Of a DNA stretch of 64,000 nt, positions 6,428-14,892 are shown piece by piece (position 1 is the stretch's first letter; every line of letters starts with the position of its first letter). The DNA comes from Streptomyces vietnamensis. GTDB lineage: Bacteria; Actinomycetota; Actinomycetes; Streptomycetales; Streptomycetaceae. Below the pieces are notes generated by a model. That model saw only the letters and a program-made list of their open reading frames with translations, was not told the DNA's origin and did no database searches. The DNA lies in NCBI RefSeq assembly GCF_000830005.1, contig NZ_CP010407.1, positions 2,585,001 to 2,649,000 on the forward strand, written 5' to 3'. A program made the position numbers and the translations under genes.

Positions 6428-8551
6428 TCACCGGGAGGCCGTTTCGGGGGTCTGGTCGGCCCGTCGGGCGAGGGCGTCGGCGACCCTGAGGCCGTCGACG
6501 ACCATGCGTCCGTCGGACTTGCGCGGCGGGGCGCCGGCCGCTTCGAGGACCTGGCGGAGGTCGGAGAACGTCCACTCGCGGTACTCGCCGGGGTTGAGCG
6601 CGGCGAGGCGGCGCAGGACTTCCTGGGTGAGCAGCTTCGGCTCGTCGCCGAGGACGCGGTCGATGTCGGCGAGCGCGTCGACGGCCGTCTGCGAGGGCTC
6701 GACGGCGCTCAGGGTGGTGACGCCGTCCCGCAAGTTCCGGGCCCGCTGGGCCACGGCCTTGGCGTCGTCGTCGTCGATGAAATGGGTGCGGACGGTGATG
6801 GACGGCTGCCCGGCCGGGATCTTGATGCCGTCCGAGGCGATGACGACCGTGCCCTTGTCGAGACCCTGGCGGAGCAGGTGCGGGGCGGCGCCGCCGTCGA
6901 CGGCCTTGTCCCCGAGGGCCATGCGGGCCTGGGACTCGGTGCCCAGGACGAGGGAGACGCGGGTGTGGGCGCCCTCGCGGACCAGCTTGGGGAGGTTCTG
7001 GTCGGTCGGGTCCTGCGTACCCTCCCACATCAGCACGTCCACCGCGCGGCCCTGGTTGTGAATCTTGCGGACCGCCATGAAGTACCGGGACGTCGCCTTC
7101 GACCCGCCATAGGGGCGCTTGTCCTCGCCGACGGCCGGGCACATGAACGCGACCTGCGCCTCGTCCACGATGCCGATCAGCGGGTCGAACTTGGTGCCGG
7201 GCGGGGCCTGGAGACGGCGCTCCATCTCCTCGACCAGGCCTTCGACCATTTCGGTGGCGTCGATGACGTGCTCGTCGGTCGGGCCCTGGATCAGGACGGT
7301 GGCGATGCCGTCGAACATGCCCCAGTCGCCCACGCCCTTGAGGTCGGCGATCCGGAACTCCACCCGGCGGTCCAGGGCGAGCCACAAGGCGAGCGCGCGC
7401 AGGGACGCGGTCTTGCCCTGGTTGGACAGGCCCGTGATGAGCATGTGGCGCTGGTAGAGGCTGATCGTGGCGGCGTCGCCGCGCAGGTCCTGGCCCCAGG
7501 GGGCGCGGCCCTTGGCGTAGTCGGCGCTCATCGTCTCGTCGGTGACCAGCGGAGAGGGGCCGATCGGCTCGTCGAGCGCGCCGGAGTCCGCGATCCACAG
7601 CCGCACCGTGCGGGCCGCCTCCGGGATCGTGATGAACACTTCGTGCTCGTGGCGGGCCAGATTCTCCGCGAGCTTCTTACGCCGGTTCTGCACCTCCTCC
7701 GTGGAGACGCCGGAGGGCAGGGTGACGTCGACCTCCACACCGCATCCGGCGATCCGGATCGGGCCGAGCATCTGTGCGCCGGCGTCGCCCATCTCCTTGA
7801 TGGCGTTGCGCAGCGGGGCGATGCCCAGGTCGCGCAGGGCGGTGACCACGATGGACGGGGTGATCGGCGCCCCGGCGTCGTCGGAACGCTGCTTGGCGGG
7901 AAGAGCCCACTGGGGGGCGGTGGCGCGCTGGCGCCCGACCGCCCACAGTCCGGCGAGCGCGAGCCACGGCCCGATCGCGACGAGCGGCCCCCACACCATC
8001 TGCACGATGACGACGAGCAGCCGGATCAGCTCGATCAGCGCCATCAGCGGCGTGACCACGTCGGCCGGATCTTTGGTGGCGATCGCGAGGGCGACGCCGA
8101 CAGCGAGGAGGCCGCCGATGCCGGTGGCCGTGCCGATCGCCGCGCTCTTCGCGGCGTCCTGCGGGGCGGTGAGCAGGTCCATGCGCCGCTTGTGCCGCTG
8201 CTCGCGGAAGCGGTGCAGCCGCTCCTCCCACTCGCCGGCCGCCTCGTAGTTCCCCGCGGCTTCCGCCGCCCGCAACAGCCGCTCGTAGCGGGCGCCGGTG
8301 CGGCCGTCCCACGCACGACGGGTCACCACCCGGGTGCCGCCGATCAGGTAGGAACCGTGCCGGACGGTCAGCCGCGCGGCCTGCCGGGTCCGCTCGTGCT
8401 TGACCGCACCGGTCACGGCGCGGCGCGTACGCAGGAACACCCGCACCGGGCGGGACCGTTCGGGCTGCTCCGGAACGACCGTCAGGGTCGGAGCGCTGGG
8501 CTTTTCTTCGGTAGGCGGGTCCTTGAACAGGCTAACCACGTTGTCGGTCAT
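6428..8551 (-). CDS. traB: FtsK/SpoIIIE-type DNA translocase (TraB)
   Basis: 707-aa conjugative transfer ATPase expected to move double-stranded DNA between mycelial cells at the membrane. An N-terminal coiled/basic region (to about 110) is followed by two hydrophobic stretches (about 135-160 and 165-215) and the motor domain with Walker A GLSNQGKTAS and Walker B LIGIVDEAQ. The C-terminus (ALNPGEYREWTFSDLRQ) looks like the winged helix that reads transfer-locus repeats. The ATG at 8551 has CAGGAG eight bases upstream. The octamer repeats lie just beyond its stop. Confidence 0.92.
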   Translation of the reverse strand: MTDNVVSLFKDPPTEEKPSAPTLTVVPEQPERSRPVRVFLRTRRAVTGAVKHERTRQAARLTVRHGSYLIGGTRVVTRRAWDGRTGARYERLLRAAEAAGNYEAAGEWEERLHRFREQRHKRRMDLLTAPQDAAKSAAIGTATGIGGLLAVGVALAIATKDPADVVTPLMALIELIRLLVVIVQMVWGPLVAIGPWLALAGLWAVGRQRATAPQWALPAKQRSDDAGAPITPSIVVTALRDLGIAPLRNAIKEMGDAGAQMLGPIRIAGCGVEVDVTLPSGVSTEEVQNRRKKLAENLARHEHEVFITIPEAARTVRLWIADSGALDEPIGPSPLVTDETMSADYAKGRAPWGQDLRGDAATISLYQRHMLITGLSNQGKTASLRALALWLALDRRVEFRIADLKGVGDWGMFDGIATVLIQGPTDEHVIDATEMVEGLVEEMERRLQAPPGTKFDPLIGIVDEAQVAFMCPAVGEDKRPYGGSKATSRYFMAVRKIHNQGRAVDVLMWEGTQDPTDQNLPKLVREGAHTRVSLVLGTESQARMALGDKAVDGGAAPHLLRQGLDKGTVVIASDGIKIPAGQPSITVRTHFIDDDDAKAVAQRARNLRDGVTTLSAVEPSQTAVDALADIDRVLGDEPKLLTQEVLRRLAALNPGEYREWTFSDLRQVLEAAGAPPRKSDGRMVVDGLRVADALARRADQTPETASR

Positions 8552-8640
8552 GCTGGGTATCTCCTGCCGCTCGAAAGGGTGGAGGGAAAAGCCCGGGGCG
8601 GTCGGGATGCTTGGCGGCTGTCGGCCGCCCCGGGGCACAG

Positions 8641-8847
8641 CTACTTGCGCTTGGCGTTCTTCTCGGCGCGCTCGCGCGCCTTGTCGATGACGCGGTCGAC
8701 CTTGGCCTCCAGGTCGCCCTGGTAGACGGTCTCGCCGGCGATGCCGCGCTTGCACATGCGGGCGACGTACCAGGCGACCTGCGTCTTCTCCCCGGCGGTC
8801 AGCTTGGGGGTCTTCGTGGTGTCCTCGGTGTTCTTCCTGCTGGTCAC
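8641..8847 (-). CDS. small basic protein of the transfer operon
   Basis: 68-aa protein starting at GTG (VTSRKNTEDTTK) with AAGGGA upstream. It is strongly charged, with a basic helical tail (KVDRVIDKARERAEKNAKRK). No known domain; a small DNA-associated or accessory role beside traB is likely. The longer frame back to 8898 lacks a ribosome site. Confidence 0.6.
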   Translation of the reverse strand: MTSRKNTEDTTKTPKLTAGEKTQVAWYVARMCKRGIAGETVYQGDLEAKVDRVIDKARERAEKNAKRK

Positions 8848-8888
8848 GGTGCGGTCCCTTCCGGGGCCGGGGCTGTCCCGACTCCCCA

Positions 8889-8914
8889 CGGCCCCCACAA
8901 CCGGGCGGGGGCCG
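8889..8914 (-). terminator. hairpin between small transfer genes
   Basis: CGGCCCCC/GGGGGCCG, 8-bp perfect stem with a 10-nt loop, in the 112-bp gap upstream of the 8641-8847 gene. Possibly a partial terminator or processing site. Confidence 0.4.
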
Positions 8915-8959
8915 CAGGCAGGCGTCAGTCCTGCGAGGTGTGACCGGCGGCGGGTCGGG

Positions 8960-9154
8960 TCAGGACCCGACCTTGCGGATCTCGTGGGCGTGGACCAGGA
9001 CCGGGGCGATGAACAGGCCGATCCGGTCGACGGTCCAGCGGCCGTCGGTGAGCGGGCCCGGCGGGACCTCGTCCAGGACCCGGCCGGTCTTGCCGATGGC
9101 GCGGGGGTCGTCCTCGCAGGCGACGATCAACACCTTGTCTCCGGCACGGAACAT
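8960..9154 (-). CDS. small SH3/KOW-like protein
   Basis: 64 aa. The sequence FRAGDKVLIVACED, GKTGRVL and a closing beta-rich stretch resemble small SH3-type barrels of the KOW kind that bind nucleic acids. Its ATG follows the upstream stop by one base. Function unknown; member of the transfer operon. Confidence 0.6.
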   Translation of the reverse strand: MFRAGDKVLIVACEDDPRAIGKTGRVLDEVPPGPLTDGRWTVDRIGLFIAPVLVHAHEIRKVGS

Positions 9155-9155
9155 G

Positions 9156-9545
9156 TCACTTCCCCTTCCGCGAGCGACGGGCCTTGGCGAGGGTCTTGGC
9201 GGCGGCCTTGCCGTCCGGACCGCCGACCGACCGCACGACGGTCACGACGCCCCAGGACAGGACGGCGGCGAGGAAGGCGAGCAGGGCCAGGTTCGCCGCG
9301 ATCGCGGTCAGCGCGCCGACGAGCAGCGGGCCGAAGTAGACCCCGGCGGCGACCGCGCCGGCCCCGACGCCGGAGCCGAGCGCGATCCGCTGAACCGTCT
9401 TGTCGGGCGGCGCCTGGTGGATGTGCTGATGGACCACCTGCGGCGCGGCGGGCTGGATGGCGGGGAGGTGGTCGGCGTAGGTGTAGGTGCCGTCCGGGAG
9501 CTGCACGACCCGGACCGGTTCGGGGAGGTGGTTCACGGAGGTCAC
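9156..9545 (-). CDS. membrane protein, spread-type
   Basis: 129 aa. A soluble N-terminus with VRVVQLPDGTYTYADH is followed by a hydrophobic region with two probable membrane helices (about residues 58-80 and 84-106) and a basic tail KTLAKARRSRKGK. Proteins with this VVQLPDG...Y start and double helix recur in AICEs (I recall DUF6251). Likely part of the membrane spreading apparatus with TraB. One base separates it from the next gene. Confidence 0.65.
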   Translation of the reverse strand: MTSVNHLPEPVRVVQLPDGTYTYADHLPAIQPAAPQVVHQHIHQAPPDKTVQRIALGSGVGAGAVAAGVYFGPLLVGALTAIAANLALLAFLAAVLSWGVVTVVRSVGGPDGKAAAKTLAKARRSRKGK

Positions 9546-9561
9546 GTCCTCTCGTGGCCGC

Positions 9562-9897
9562 TCAGGCGGCGGTGGTGTCGGGGTAGGCGCAGGGGGTGCA
9601 CATGCCGAGCGAGGGCGGGATCCGGTACCCGGCGTCCCGCCCGCACTCCGGGCAGAGCCGCCGGGCCGCGTTCGCCCGTTCCAGGGCTGCCCGCTTGGCG
9701 GGGGTCATCGGCCGGACCGGGAGGGCCCGGTCGATGCGGTAGAGGAAGGCGATGAGCGGTTCGCGCCGGCGGCGGGGGCGTTCGAGCTGGGCCACGACCG
9801 GCTGACCGCCGGGCCGCAGCCCGAGCGCCCGCAGCTGCCGGACCGTGGCGAGCCCTTCGGGGGCCAGGCGCCAGCGGTAGACGGGGAGCGTGCTCAT
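9562..9897 (-). CDS. RRQRL-type zinc-binding protein
   Basis: 111 aa. It has a conserved block (ATVRQLRALGLRPGGQP), a basic stretch RPRRRRE and a C-terminal zinc ribbon C-x2-C (CPECGRDAGY) ... C-x2-C (CTPCA). It belongs to the small zinc-binding proteins found in nearly all Streptomyces AICE operons; role undefined, probably nucleic-acid binding. The ATG at 9897 shares an ATGA overlap with the upstream membrane gene, which fixes the start. Confidence 0.75.
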   Translation of the reverse strand: MSTLPVYRWRLAPEGLATVRQLRALGLRPGGQPVVAQLERPRRRREPLIAFLYRIDRALPVRPMTPAKRAALERANAARRLCPECGRDAGYRIPPSLGMCTPCAYPDTTAA

Positions 9898-10772
9898 GAA
9901 GCGGTGGTGGTGACACGTCGCCAGGCGGCCCGCAGCCGCGTCTCCGAGGCGGAGTGACCAGCCTCCCGGAAGAGCGTCGCCACCTCCCGGTAGGAGACCG
10001 ACCGGCCCTTCTGGGCCTCGGTGCCGATGATGTCGGTGACGATCCACTCGATGTCGGTGTCGGAGAGAGCCGGCGCCGACTCCAGGAGCGCGCGGGCCTC
10101 GGCCGCGCTCCAGACGGGCAGCTCCCACGACGGCTGTGCCCCGGGTGTGACGCGCTCAGTCACGCAGGTCAGGGCCCGTGCGGTGCCCTCGCCCTGCCGG
10201 GCCGCCTCCAGCGTCGCCCACGCCCCGGAGAGCCGTTCGGCGGTCTTGGCCTGGACCCGTGCGACGCGTGACCCGGCCTCCGTCACGGCCGTCAGCCGGG
10301 TCTCCTCCGTGCCCGCCTGCGCCCGCAGCCGGGCCCGGGCCACGGCCGCCTCGTCCCGAGCCTCCTGCTGGATGCCCCGGATCGCATCCAGCGCGACCGG
10401 GGTGAGCGCGGTCCGCTCCCACATCCCGTGCACCAGCCACAGCAACTTGGCCCCGAGCGGCAGCCAGGACACCGCCAGCCACGCCCCGGTGGACTCCTCG
10501 CCGAGTGCGTGGGCGACCAGGACGCCGGTGGCGGCGAGACCGAACACCCACCCCACGACGGTGACCGGGGTGGAGTGGTCGCCCTGCGCGGCGAGGCGCC
10601 GTTCGTAGGCGAGGGTGGCCAGCCAGCCGCCGTCGAGCCCGAGCCCGACCACCAGAGTGATCGGCCACGGCATCGAGCCGCCGAGCCACATCACCACCAC
10701 GGCCAGCGTGAGGACCATCGACACGACCGTCACCGCGACGGCCGGGGCGGCGGTCGCCAGCTGCTTCTTCAT
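9894..10772 (-). CDS. SpdB-like membrane protein with coiled-coil tail
   Basis: 292 aa. Four hydrophobic segments lie in the first 120 residues (starting AVAVTVVSMVLTLAVVVMWL), then a long charged, alanine-rich helix (about 125-200) and a C-terminal part resembling a helix-turn-helix (SVSYREVATLFREAGHSAS). This matches the DUF2637/SpdB-style spread proteins that help plasmid dispersal within the mycelium. ATGA overlaps join it to genes on both sides. Confidence 0.75.
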   Translation of the reverse strand: MKKQLATAAPAVAVTVVSMVLTLAVVVMWLGGSMPWPITLVVGLGLDGGWLATLAYERRLAAQGDHSTPVTVVGWVFGLAATGVLVAHALGEESTGAWLAVSWLPLGAKLLWLVHGMWERTALTPVALDAIRGIQQEARDEAAVARARLRAQAGTEETRLTAVTEAGSRVARVQAKTAERLSGAWATLEAARQGEGTARALTCVTERVTPGAQPSWELPVWSAAEARALLESAPALSDTDIEWIVTDIIGTEAQKGRSVSYREVATLFREAGHSASETRLRAAWRRVTTTAS

Positions 10773-11368
10773 CGCGCCACCGCCTCGGGCAGGGGCGGGT
10801 TGGTCAGGCCGGTCATGGCGGCGATCTGCTCGCCGGTGAGCCTGGTCGCCTCGTTCATGGCGTGGGCCACGGTGCGGATCTCCCGCCACAGGTGGTCCAT
10901 CCGACGGCGGGCCATGCCCCGTACCTGCCCCCAGGACTTCCCGCCCGACGGGACGTGGTCGCAGGCGAGCCGGATGCCGTGCACGGCGAGCACGTCGACG
11001 GCATGAGCCCGGTCGTGCTCGGCGGCGCAAATGGCGGCCCGCTCCGGCGTCCACAGGCCGTGGACCATCAGGTACTGCACCTCGGAGAGCGCGCCGACCG
11101 CGCACACCGCGGAGTAGTGCCACGCGTTGACGCTGCCGACGTTCGTATTGGTGTCGCCGGTGAGGCCCCATCCGTCCTTCTCGACGGTCCAGGTGATGAC
11201 CTCGCTGCTGGCCACGTGAATGCCGTAGGACATGGCCAGCACAGCGTGACCGGCCTCGTGGAAGGCCATGCCGAGCCGAGCCTGCTCGTAGGTGAGCGGC
11301 GACTCCTTGACGGGCCTGGGGTTGCCCCGGTGATCCAGGAACACCGGATGCTGGGCTGCGGTGGTCAT
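10769..11368 (-). CDS. putative stand-alone zinc metalloprotease (HEAGH)
   Basis: 199 aa. FHEAGHAVLAMSYG is the H-E-x-x-H helix of M41/FtsH-type peptidases, and a downstream helix with AAEHDRAHA could supply the third metal ligand. No AAA domain and no membrane segment are present, so the protease domain stands alone. GAGGAG precedes the ATG, which overlaps the upstream TGA (ATGA). Its target is unknown; cutting the element repressor or a host protein would be logical but is speculative. Confidence 0.65.
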   Translation of the reverse strand: MTTAAQHPVFLDHRGNPRPVKESPLTYEQARLGMAFHEAGHAVLAMSYGIHVASSEVITWTVEKDGWGLTGDTNTNVGSVNAWHYSAVCAVGALSEVQYLMVHGLWTPERAAICAAEHDRAHAVDVLAVHGIRLACDHVPSGGKSWGQVRGMARRRMDHLWREIRTVAHAMNEATRLTGEQIAAMTGLTNPPLPEAVAR

Positions 11369-11553
11369 CGCTCCTCACCCGCCTCGGCGAACTCCTCGCA
11401 GCGGTCGGCGCGGAGCAGGAGCCGGTCGACGCCGATCACGCCGAACCCGGCGATGGCGGCGACGGACACCCCGTCCTTGATGCCGGTGACGGCGCACCAG
11501 ATCTCTACGGCGATGCACAGGAGCCCGAGGACCCAGAAGACGAGGGGGTTCAC
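11365..11553 (-). CDS. small two-helix membrane protein
   Basis: 62 aa starting at a GTG that overlaps the upstream stop (GTGA). Two hydrophobic segments (PLVFWVLGLLCIAVEIWCAV and VSVAAIAGFGVIGV) end in a charged tail. No family recognised; co-translated with the metalloprotease-like gene, so it could anchor or assist it. Confidence 0.65.
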   Translation of the reverse strand: MNPLVFWVLGLLCIAVEIWCAVTGIKDGVSVAAIAGFGVIGVDRLLLRADRCEEFAEAGEER

Positions 11554-11816
11554 GCGGCACCGCCCGCCTGCGCCAGGCCGGCGCGGTTCGTCAGGTCCCG
11601 GCGCTCCGCCATCACCCGGTTGCGGGCCCGGCGGATCCGCCGCTCGTCCAGCTCCGTGGCCGGACGGTCGAGGGTCATGATCTGCGCGTCGAGCAGGTCG
11701 ACCTCCGCCAGGATCAGCGGCATCTCCAGCTCGACCGCGCCCAGCTCCGCGTCCGACGGCTCACCGTCGAACCCGGCGGCCGTAACAGCGGCCTGAAGTG
11801 CAGCGATGGACTTCAT
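11550..11816 (-). CDS. first gene of the leftward transfer operon, helical protein
   Basis: 88 aa, mostly alpha-helical and charged (AEVDLLDAQIMTLDRPATELDERRIRRARNR in outline), without a recognised domain. GGAAGG lies upstream of the ATG. It heads the leftward operon after a 580-bp leader and is joined to the next gene by a GTGA overlap. Confidence 0.65.
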   Translation of the reverse strand: MKSIAALQAAVTAAGFDGEPSDAELGAVELEMPLILAEVDLLDAQIMTLDRPATELDERRIRRARNRVMAERRDLTNRAGLAQAGGAA

Positions 11817-11852
11817 TGGGTGTGTTCCTTCCAGTCAGGAACGGCCCGAACC

Positions 11853-11882
11853 GAGGCCCCGGTGGTAGGACACCGGGGCCTC
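11853..11882. promoter_or_regulatory. perfect 12-bp hairpin in the operon leader
   Basis: GAGGCCCCGGTG-gtagga-CACCGGGGCCTC. It lies 36 bp upstream of the first operon gene and has no T-run. It could be an attenuator controlling entry of transcripts from the promoter near 12400 into the transfer operon, or a protein-binding site. Confidence 0.5.
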
Positions 11883-12370
11883 TCGCCGTTAGAACCAGGG
11901 GGACTTCCTCCGGCTCCCCTCGACCCCGCCCGTACGGAACCCGCGAGCGGGGCCGGACGGGCGAGGGAGGCAACCGGCCGCAACCGCCGAGCGGCTGCGG
12001 AGGTCAGGTGACGCGGTGGGCGCGGCCGCTCCGCCGGTCCAGCGGAGGCGGCGCCCAGGGTCTTCGTCGCTTCACGTCGGCCTCCATCGGGGCGGACATG
12101 AGTGCGTGGTGTGGATGCGATCTCTGCCCTTGTCTCACCGCACGTAGAGGACTCCTCGGCCGACCCGAAGGGCGACCCGGAGTGTTCGTGCGGCAGGGCC
12201 TACGGCTTGTCGCAGATGCCTGTCGTTCTGTGTCCACTGTTCAGTTCTCAAGCCACGAACGCTTCCTTCGCGGCCGTTTCACGGGCCTCTCCGGGCGCTA
12301 GATCGGTTGTGCGTGCGCACCCCTGACCTGCGCCTTAAGGCGCAACTCACCCGTTCAGCCTGACTCACTT
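11883..12370. other. long non-coding leader
   Basis: Nearly 490 bp between the operon hairpin and the operator region with no convincing gene on either strand. Open frames here lack ribosome sites and codon bias. It contains GGCGCC-type palindromes and GCCTTAAGGC at about 12332. It is transcribed leftward if the promoter at 12395-12423 is active, so a long 5' leader or small RNA is possible. Confidence 0.4.
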
Positions 12371-12441
12371 GGCTAGCCCGGTGGGCACAGGAAGAACATA
12401 GCCAGCCTGGCTAGCCACGTCAACATGTGACTAGCCAGGCT
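12371..12441. promoter_or_regulatory. GntR operator cluster
   Basis: GGCTAGCC at 12371-12378, and an 11-bp perfect inverted repeat AGCCTGGCTAG (12404-12414) / CTAGCCAGGCT (12431-12441) separated by 16 bp. The sites lie between the leftward transfer operon and the rightward gntR gene and cover the leftward promoter, so they are probably bound by the GntR protein at 12476. Confidence 0.7.
12395..12423 (-). promoter_or_regulatory. sigma70-like promoter of the transfer operon
   Basis: On the minus strand TTGACG (12423-12418), a 17-bp spacer and TATGTT (12400-12395). The spacer consists of operator sequence TGGCTAGCCAGGCTGGC, so a bound repressor would block polymerase directly. Confidence 0.65.
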
Positions 12442-12475
12442 GCCCAAATAGTCAGGTTCGCCGTAGCATCGAGGC

Positions 12476-13342
12476 ATGACCTTTGAGCTTGAGCCGCTGG
12501 ATCCCGACGACGACCGACCGCCGTATGAGCAGGTGGCCCGCAGCTTGGGCGCGGCTATTCGCACCAGGCGGCTCGGACCTGGGGAGAAGCTGCCGTCGCA
12601 CGCGAAGCTGACGGAGCACTACGGCTTCGCGCGCGCCACCATTCAGCGGGCGCTCCGCGACCTGGAAGACGAAGGGCTCGTCGTCTCGCGCAAGGGCAGT
12701 GGCGTGTTCGTCCGCCACCGGACCGAACGGCCAGCGGGGCTTCGTCCGTACGTGGAGCAGGCTTTCGCCAGCCGGAACGTGACGATCGACTTCGCCGGGT
12801 TCTCCAGCGAAACGCTCCACGGCGCCCTACAGGAACCGCTCGACAAGATCCGCACCGGACGGCTCACGCCCACAAGCATTCGGGTGCGCATCCTCGTTCC
12901 CGACATGAGCGTCCCGCAGGCTGCGCCCGTACGCCGCGAGGACTGCGCCGACGATCCCCGGCTCCGGGCACGCATGCACGACATCATGGTCGGCTACACC
13001 CGCAGCATCACGGACTCGATCAGCGAGTTGGAGCACCTGGGGCTCGTCCAGGAAGGCCAGGTCAGCGTGCGCACCCACCGAAGCACGCAGTTCTTCAAGC
13101 TCTACATCGTCAACAAGGAAGACGCCTTCTTCGGCTACTACCCGATCCGCCCCAACAAGGTGGTCGCGCAGGGGGAAGCCATCGAGATTTACGACCTGGT
13201 GGGCAAGGACACCATCCTGTTTCACCACTCCCTCAACGACGGCGCCTCGTCCAGCGGGGCCCAGCAGGTGGAGCAGGCGCAGATGTGGTTCGACAGTGTG
13301 TGGGAAACGATCGGACGGGAGACCACCGCAGATGCACTCTGA
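12476..13342 (+). CDS. GntR-family repressor of the AICE
   Basis: 288 aa. The N-terminal winged helix (about residues 17-85; PYEQVARSLGAAIRTRRLGPGEKLPSHAKLTEHYGFAR in outline, wing GSGVFVR) is typical of GntR. The C-terminal half is not a UTRA domain; it has HDIMVGYTRSITDSISELEHLGL and a beta-rich end. A TAGCAT hexamer ends six bases before the ATG, so the transcript may be nearly leaderless. It probably represses the divergent transfer operon through the CTAGCC palindromes. Its 3' end overlaps the HAD gene by 11 bp. Confidence 0.88.
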   Translation: MTFELEPLDPDDDRPPYEQVARSLGAAIRTRRLGPGEKLPSHAKLTEHYGFARATIQRALRDLEDEGLVVSRKGSGVFVRHRTERPAGLRPYVEQAFASRNVTIDFAGFSSETLHGALQEPLDKIRTGRLTPTSIRVRILVPDMSVPQAAPVRREDCADDPRLRARMHDIMVGYTRSITDSISELEHLGLVQEGQVSVRTHRSTQFFKLYIVNKEDAFFGYYPIRPNKVVAQGEAIEIYDLVGKDTILFHHSLNDGASSSGAQQVEQAQMWFDSVWETIGRETTADAL

Positions 13343-14021
13343 TGCACTGACTGACGTGCTCGCGGACTACGACGCGATCCTCTTCGACTTCGACGGCCCG
13401 ATCTGCCACGTCTTCCAGGGGCTCCCCGCCCCCGGCGTCGCAAAGGATCTCTCGGCATTGCTCGCCACGCTCGCCCCAGAACTCGCCGACGCGGCCCACG
13501 CGACGGACGATCCGATGATGGTTCACCAGCTCGCACGCGAGGCCGGGCAGAATGTCCTGGCTGCCGTTGAGGCGGCGCTCACGGACGCGGAGATTCGGGC
13601 CGTCGGGGTCGCTGGGGCCCCGACTGACGGGGCCGTCGAGGCCATGGCGGCCGCGCGCGATTCAGGGCGACGCGTAGCCGTCGTCAGCAACAACTCTGCC
13701 GACTGCGTGCACGCCTACCTCGCGGCGCAAGGGCTGTCCGGAGCCGTCGAGGTCGTGGTCGGCCGACCGGCCCTGCGTCCGGACCTCATGAAGCCGTCGC
13801 CGCACCCGTTGCTGGAAGCCGCAGCAATCCTCGGTGTATCGCCCGAGCGGTCGACATTGGTGGGTGACTCCGTCACCGATATCGAGGCCGCACGAGCAGC
13901 GGGCGCGGGCAGTGTCGGATTCGCCAACAAGCCGGGCAAGGAAGACGCGCTCGCCGCCGCCGGCGCTGGTCTGGTGGTCGCCGACATGCAAGTCATCGCT
14001 CGCGCCCTCACTCGGGCGTGA
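13332..14021 (+). CDS. HAD-superfamily phosphatase
   Basis: 229 aa. Motif I FDFDGPI, motif II VVSNNS, motif III with Lys in LMKPSPHP and motif IV GDSVTDIEAA are all present, with a helical cap between I and II, as in phosphoglycolate-phosphatase-like HADs. The start at 13332 overlaps the end of gntR, so the two are co-translated. GntR-HAD pairs recur in Streptomyces AICEs; the HAD may make or remove the repressor ligand, which is inference. Confidence 0.88.
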   Translation: MHSDALTDVLADYDAILFDFDGPICHVFQGLPAPGVAKDLSALLATLAPELADAAHATDDPMMVHQLAREAGQNVLAAVEAALTDAEIRAVGVAGAPTDGAVEAMAAARDSGRRVAVVSNNSADCVHAYLAAQGLSGAVEVVVGRPALRPDLMKPSPHPLLEAAAILGVSPERSTLVGDSVTDIEAARAAGAGSVGFANKPGKEDALAAAGAGLVVADMQVIARALTRA

Positions 14022-14160
14022 CGGGCGTTAGTGGAGCGCGTCTACTGAGCAGCCCGCTCGACACCCCCGCCCGCATCGGAAGGACTTCTGGGCGACTGCT
14101 CAGACTGCTCCACGCCAACCCACGAACCGACCTCCCTTGAGAACTAATTCCGGATCTCCA

Positions 14161-14892
14161 TCAATTTCGCCCGCCCTGCTGCGGAATCACACTGCCGGGT
14201 CGAGGCTTACCATCAGAGTCTTTACCAATTTTTCCCCGGGCATCGATCTGATGAAGAGCGCCAGCATCGAGGGCCTTCTCAATCTCGACAGGCAGAGGAC
14301 CGATCCTCCTGGCCTTTTTCCAAGCCCACACAGCCAGCTTGCCCACTTGGCGATGGAACTGCCACCAGCGCGGGGTGTACCAGAGGTCCTTGCGACACAC
14401 AGCAATGTACGCCCGGCAAGCCTCCGTAAAGGCGTCGCTGGCGAGCTGGTGCTCCGGGCTCTTTCTACGAGCCGATTTAATGATGCCCGTCATCGCTTCA
14501 ACCATCACGCAGTTGAGCAACACATCACGGACCACATCGGCAGCAATTAGGACTGGCTCGGTAGCGACCATCGTCATTTCAGCAATCGCGCACTCGGCAG
14601 CGAAGGCGGGCTGCTTGGACATCTCAACCAAGCGCTTCAGGTCCGCCTTCACCGTCGTCGAGTCCACCTCAGTCCCCACTTTATCGGCGATATGCACCTC
14701 GAGGATGTGGTTGAGGGCGAGGCAAGCCATCAGGAAGTTGGCGTACGCCTCGCGGCGCTCGTCACGGCTCCCCAGCTTGATCAACGTGATCTTCGGGCGC
14801 TGCATAGCACCGCTGATGGAAGAGCCGGCGATACCAGCCCCTGCGCGAAGGAGGCCGTCTGCGGTGAGGCCGGCGGTCAACGGGTCGATCAT
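14161..14892 (-). CDS. unknown cargo protein at the right end of the AICE
   Basis: 243 aa, no recognised family. Mostly alpha-helical; an N-terminal glycine/alanine stretch (ADGLLRAGAGIAGSSIS) and a long hydrophobic helix (VATEPVLIAADVVRDVLLNCVMVEAM) stand out, with conserved-looking LWYTPRWWQFHRQVG. Less GC-biased than its neighbours and transcribed toward the HAD gene. AGGGGGA precedes the ATG. It lies last before attR, a typical cargo slot, so a host-interaction or defence role is possible. Confidence 0.6.
   Translation of the reverse strand: MIDPLTAGLTADGLLRAGAGIAGSSISGAMQRPKITLIKLGSRDERREAYANFLMACLALNHILEVHIADKVGTEVDSTTVKADLKRLVEMSKQPAFAAECAIAEMTMVATEPVLIAADVVRDVLLNCVMVEAMTGIIKSARRKSPEHQLASDAFTEACRAYIAVCRKDLWYTPRWWQFHRQVGKLAVWAWKKARRIGPLPVEIEKALDAGALHQIDARGKIGKDSDGKPRPGSVIPQQGGRN

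Noticed and set aside
6323..8725. 800-codon plus-strand frame
   Set aside because: Complete mirror of the TraB gene; composition is typical of antisense in high-GC DNA.
12102..12326. Small gene in the AICE leader (frames starting at 12100-12102)
   Set aside because: No ribosome site, poor codon bias and atypical amino acids; treated as leader.
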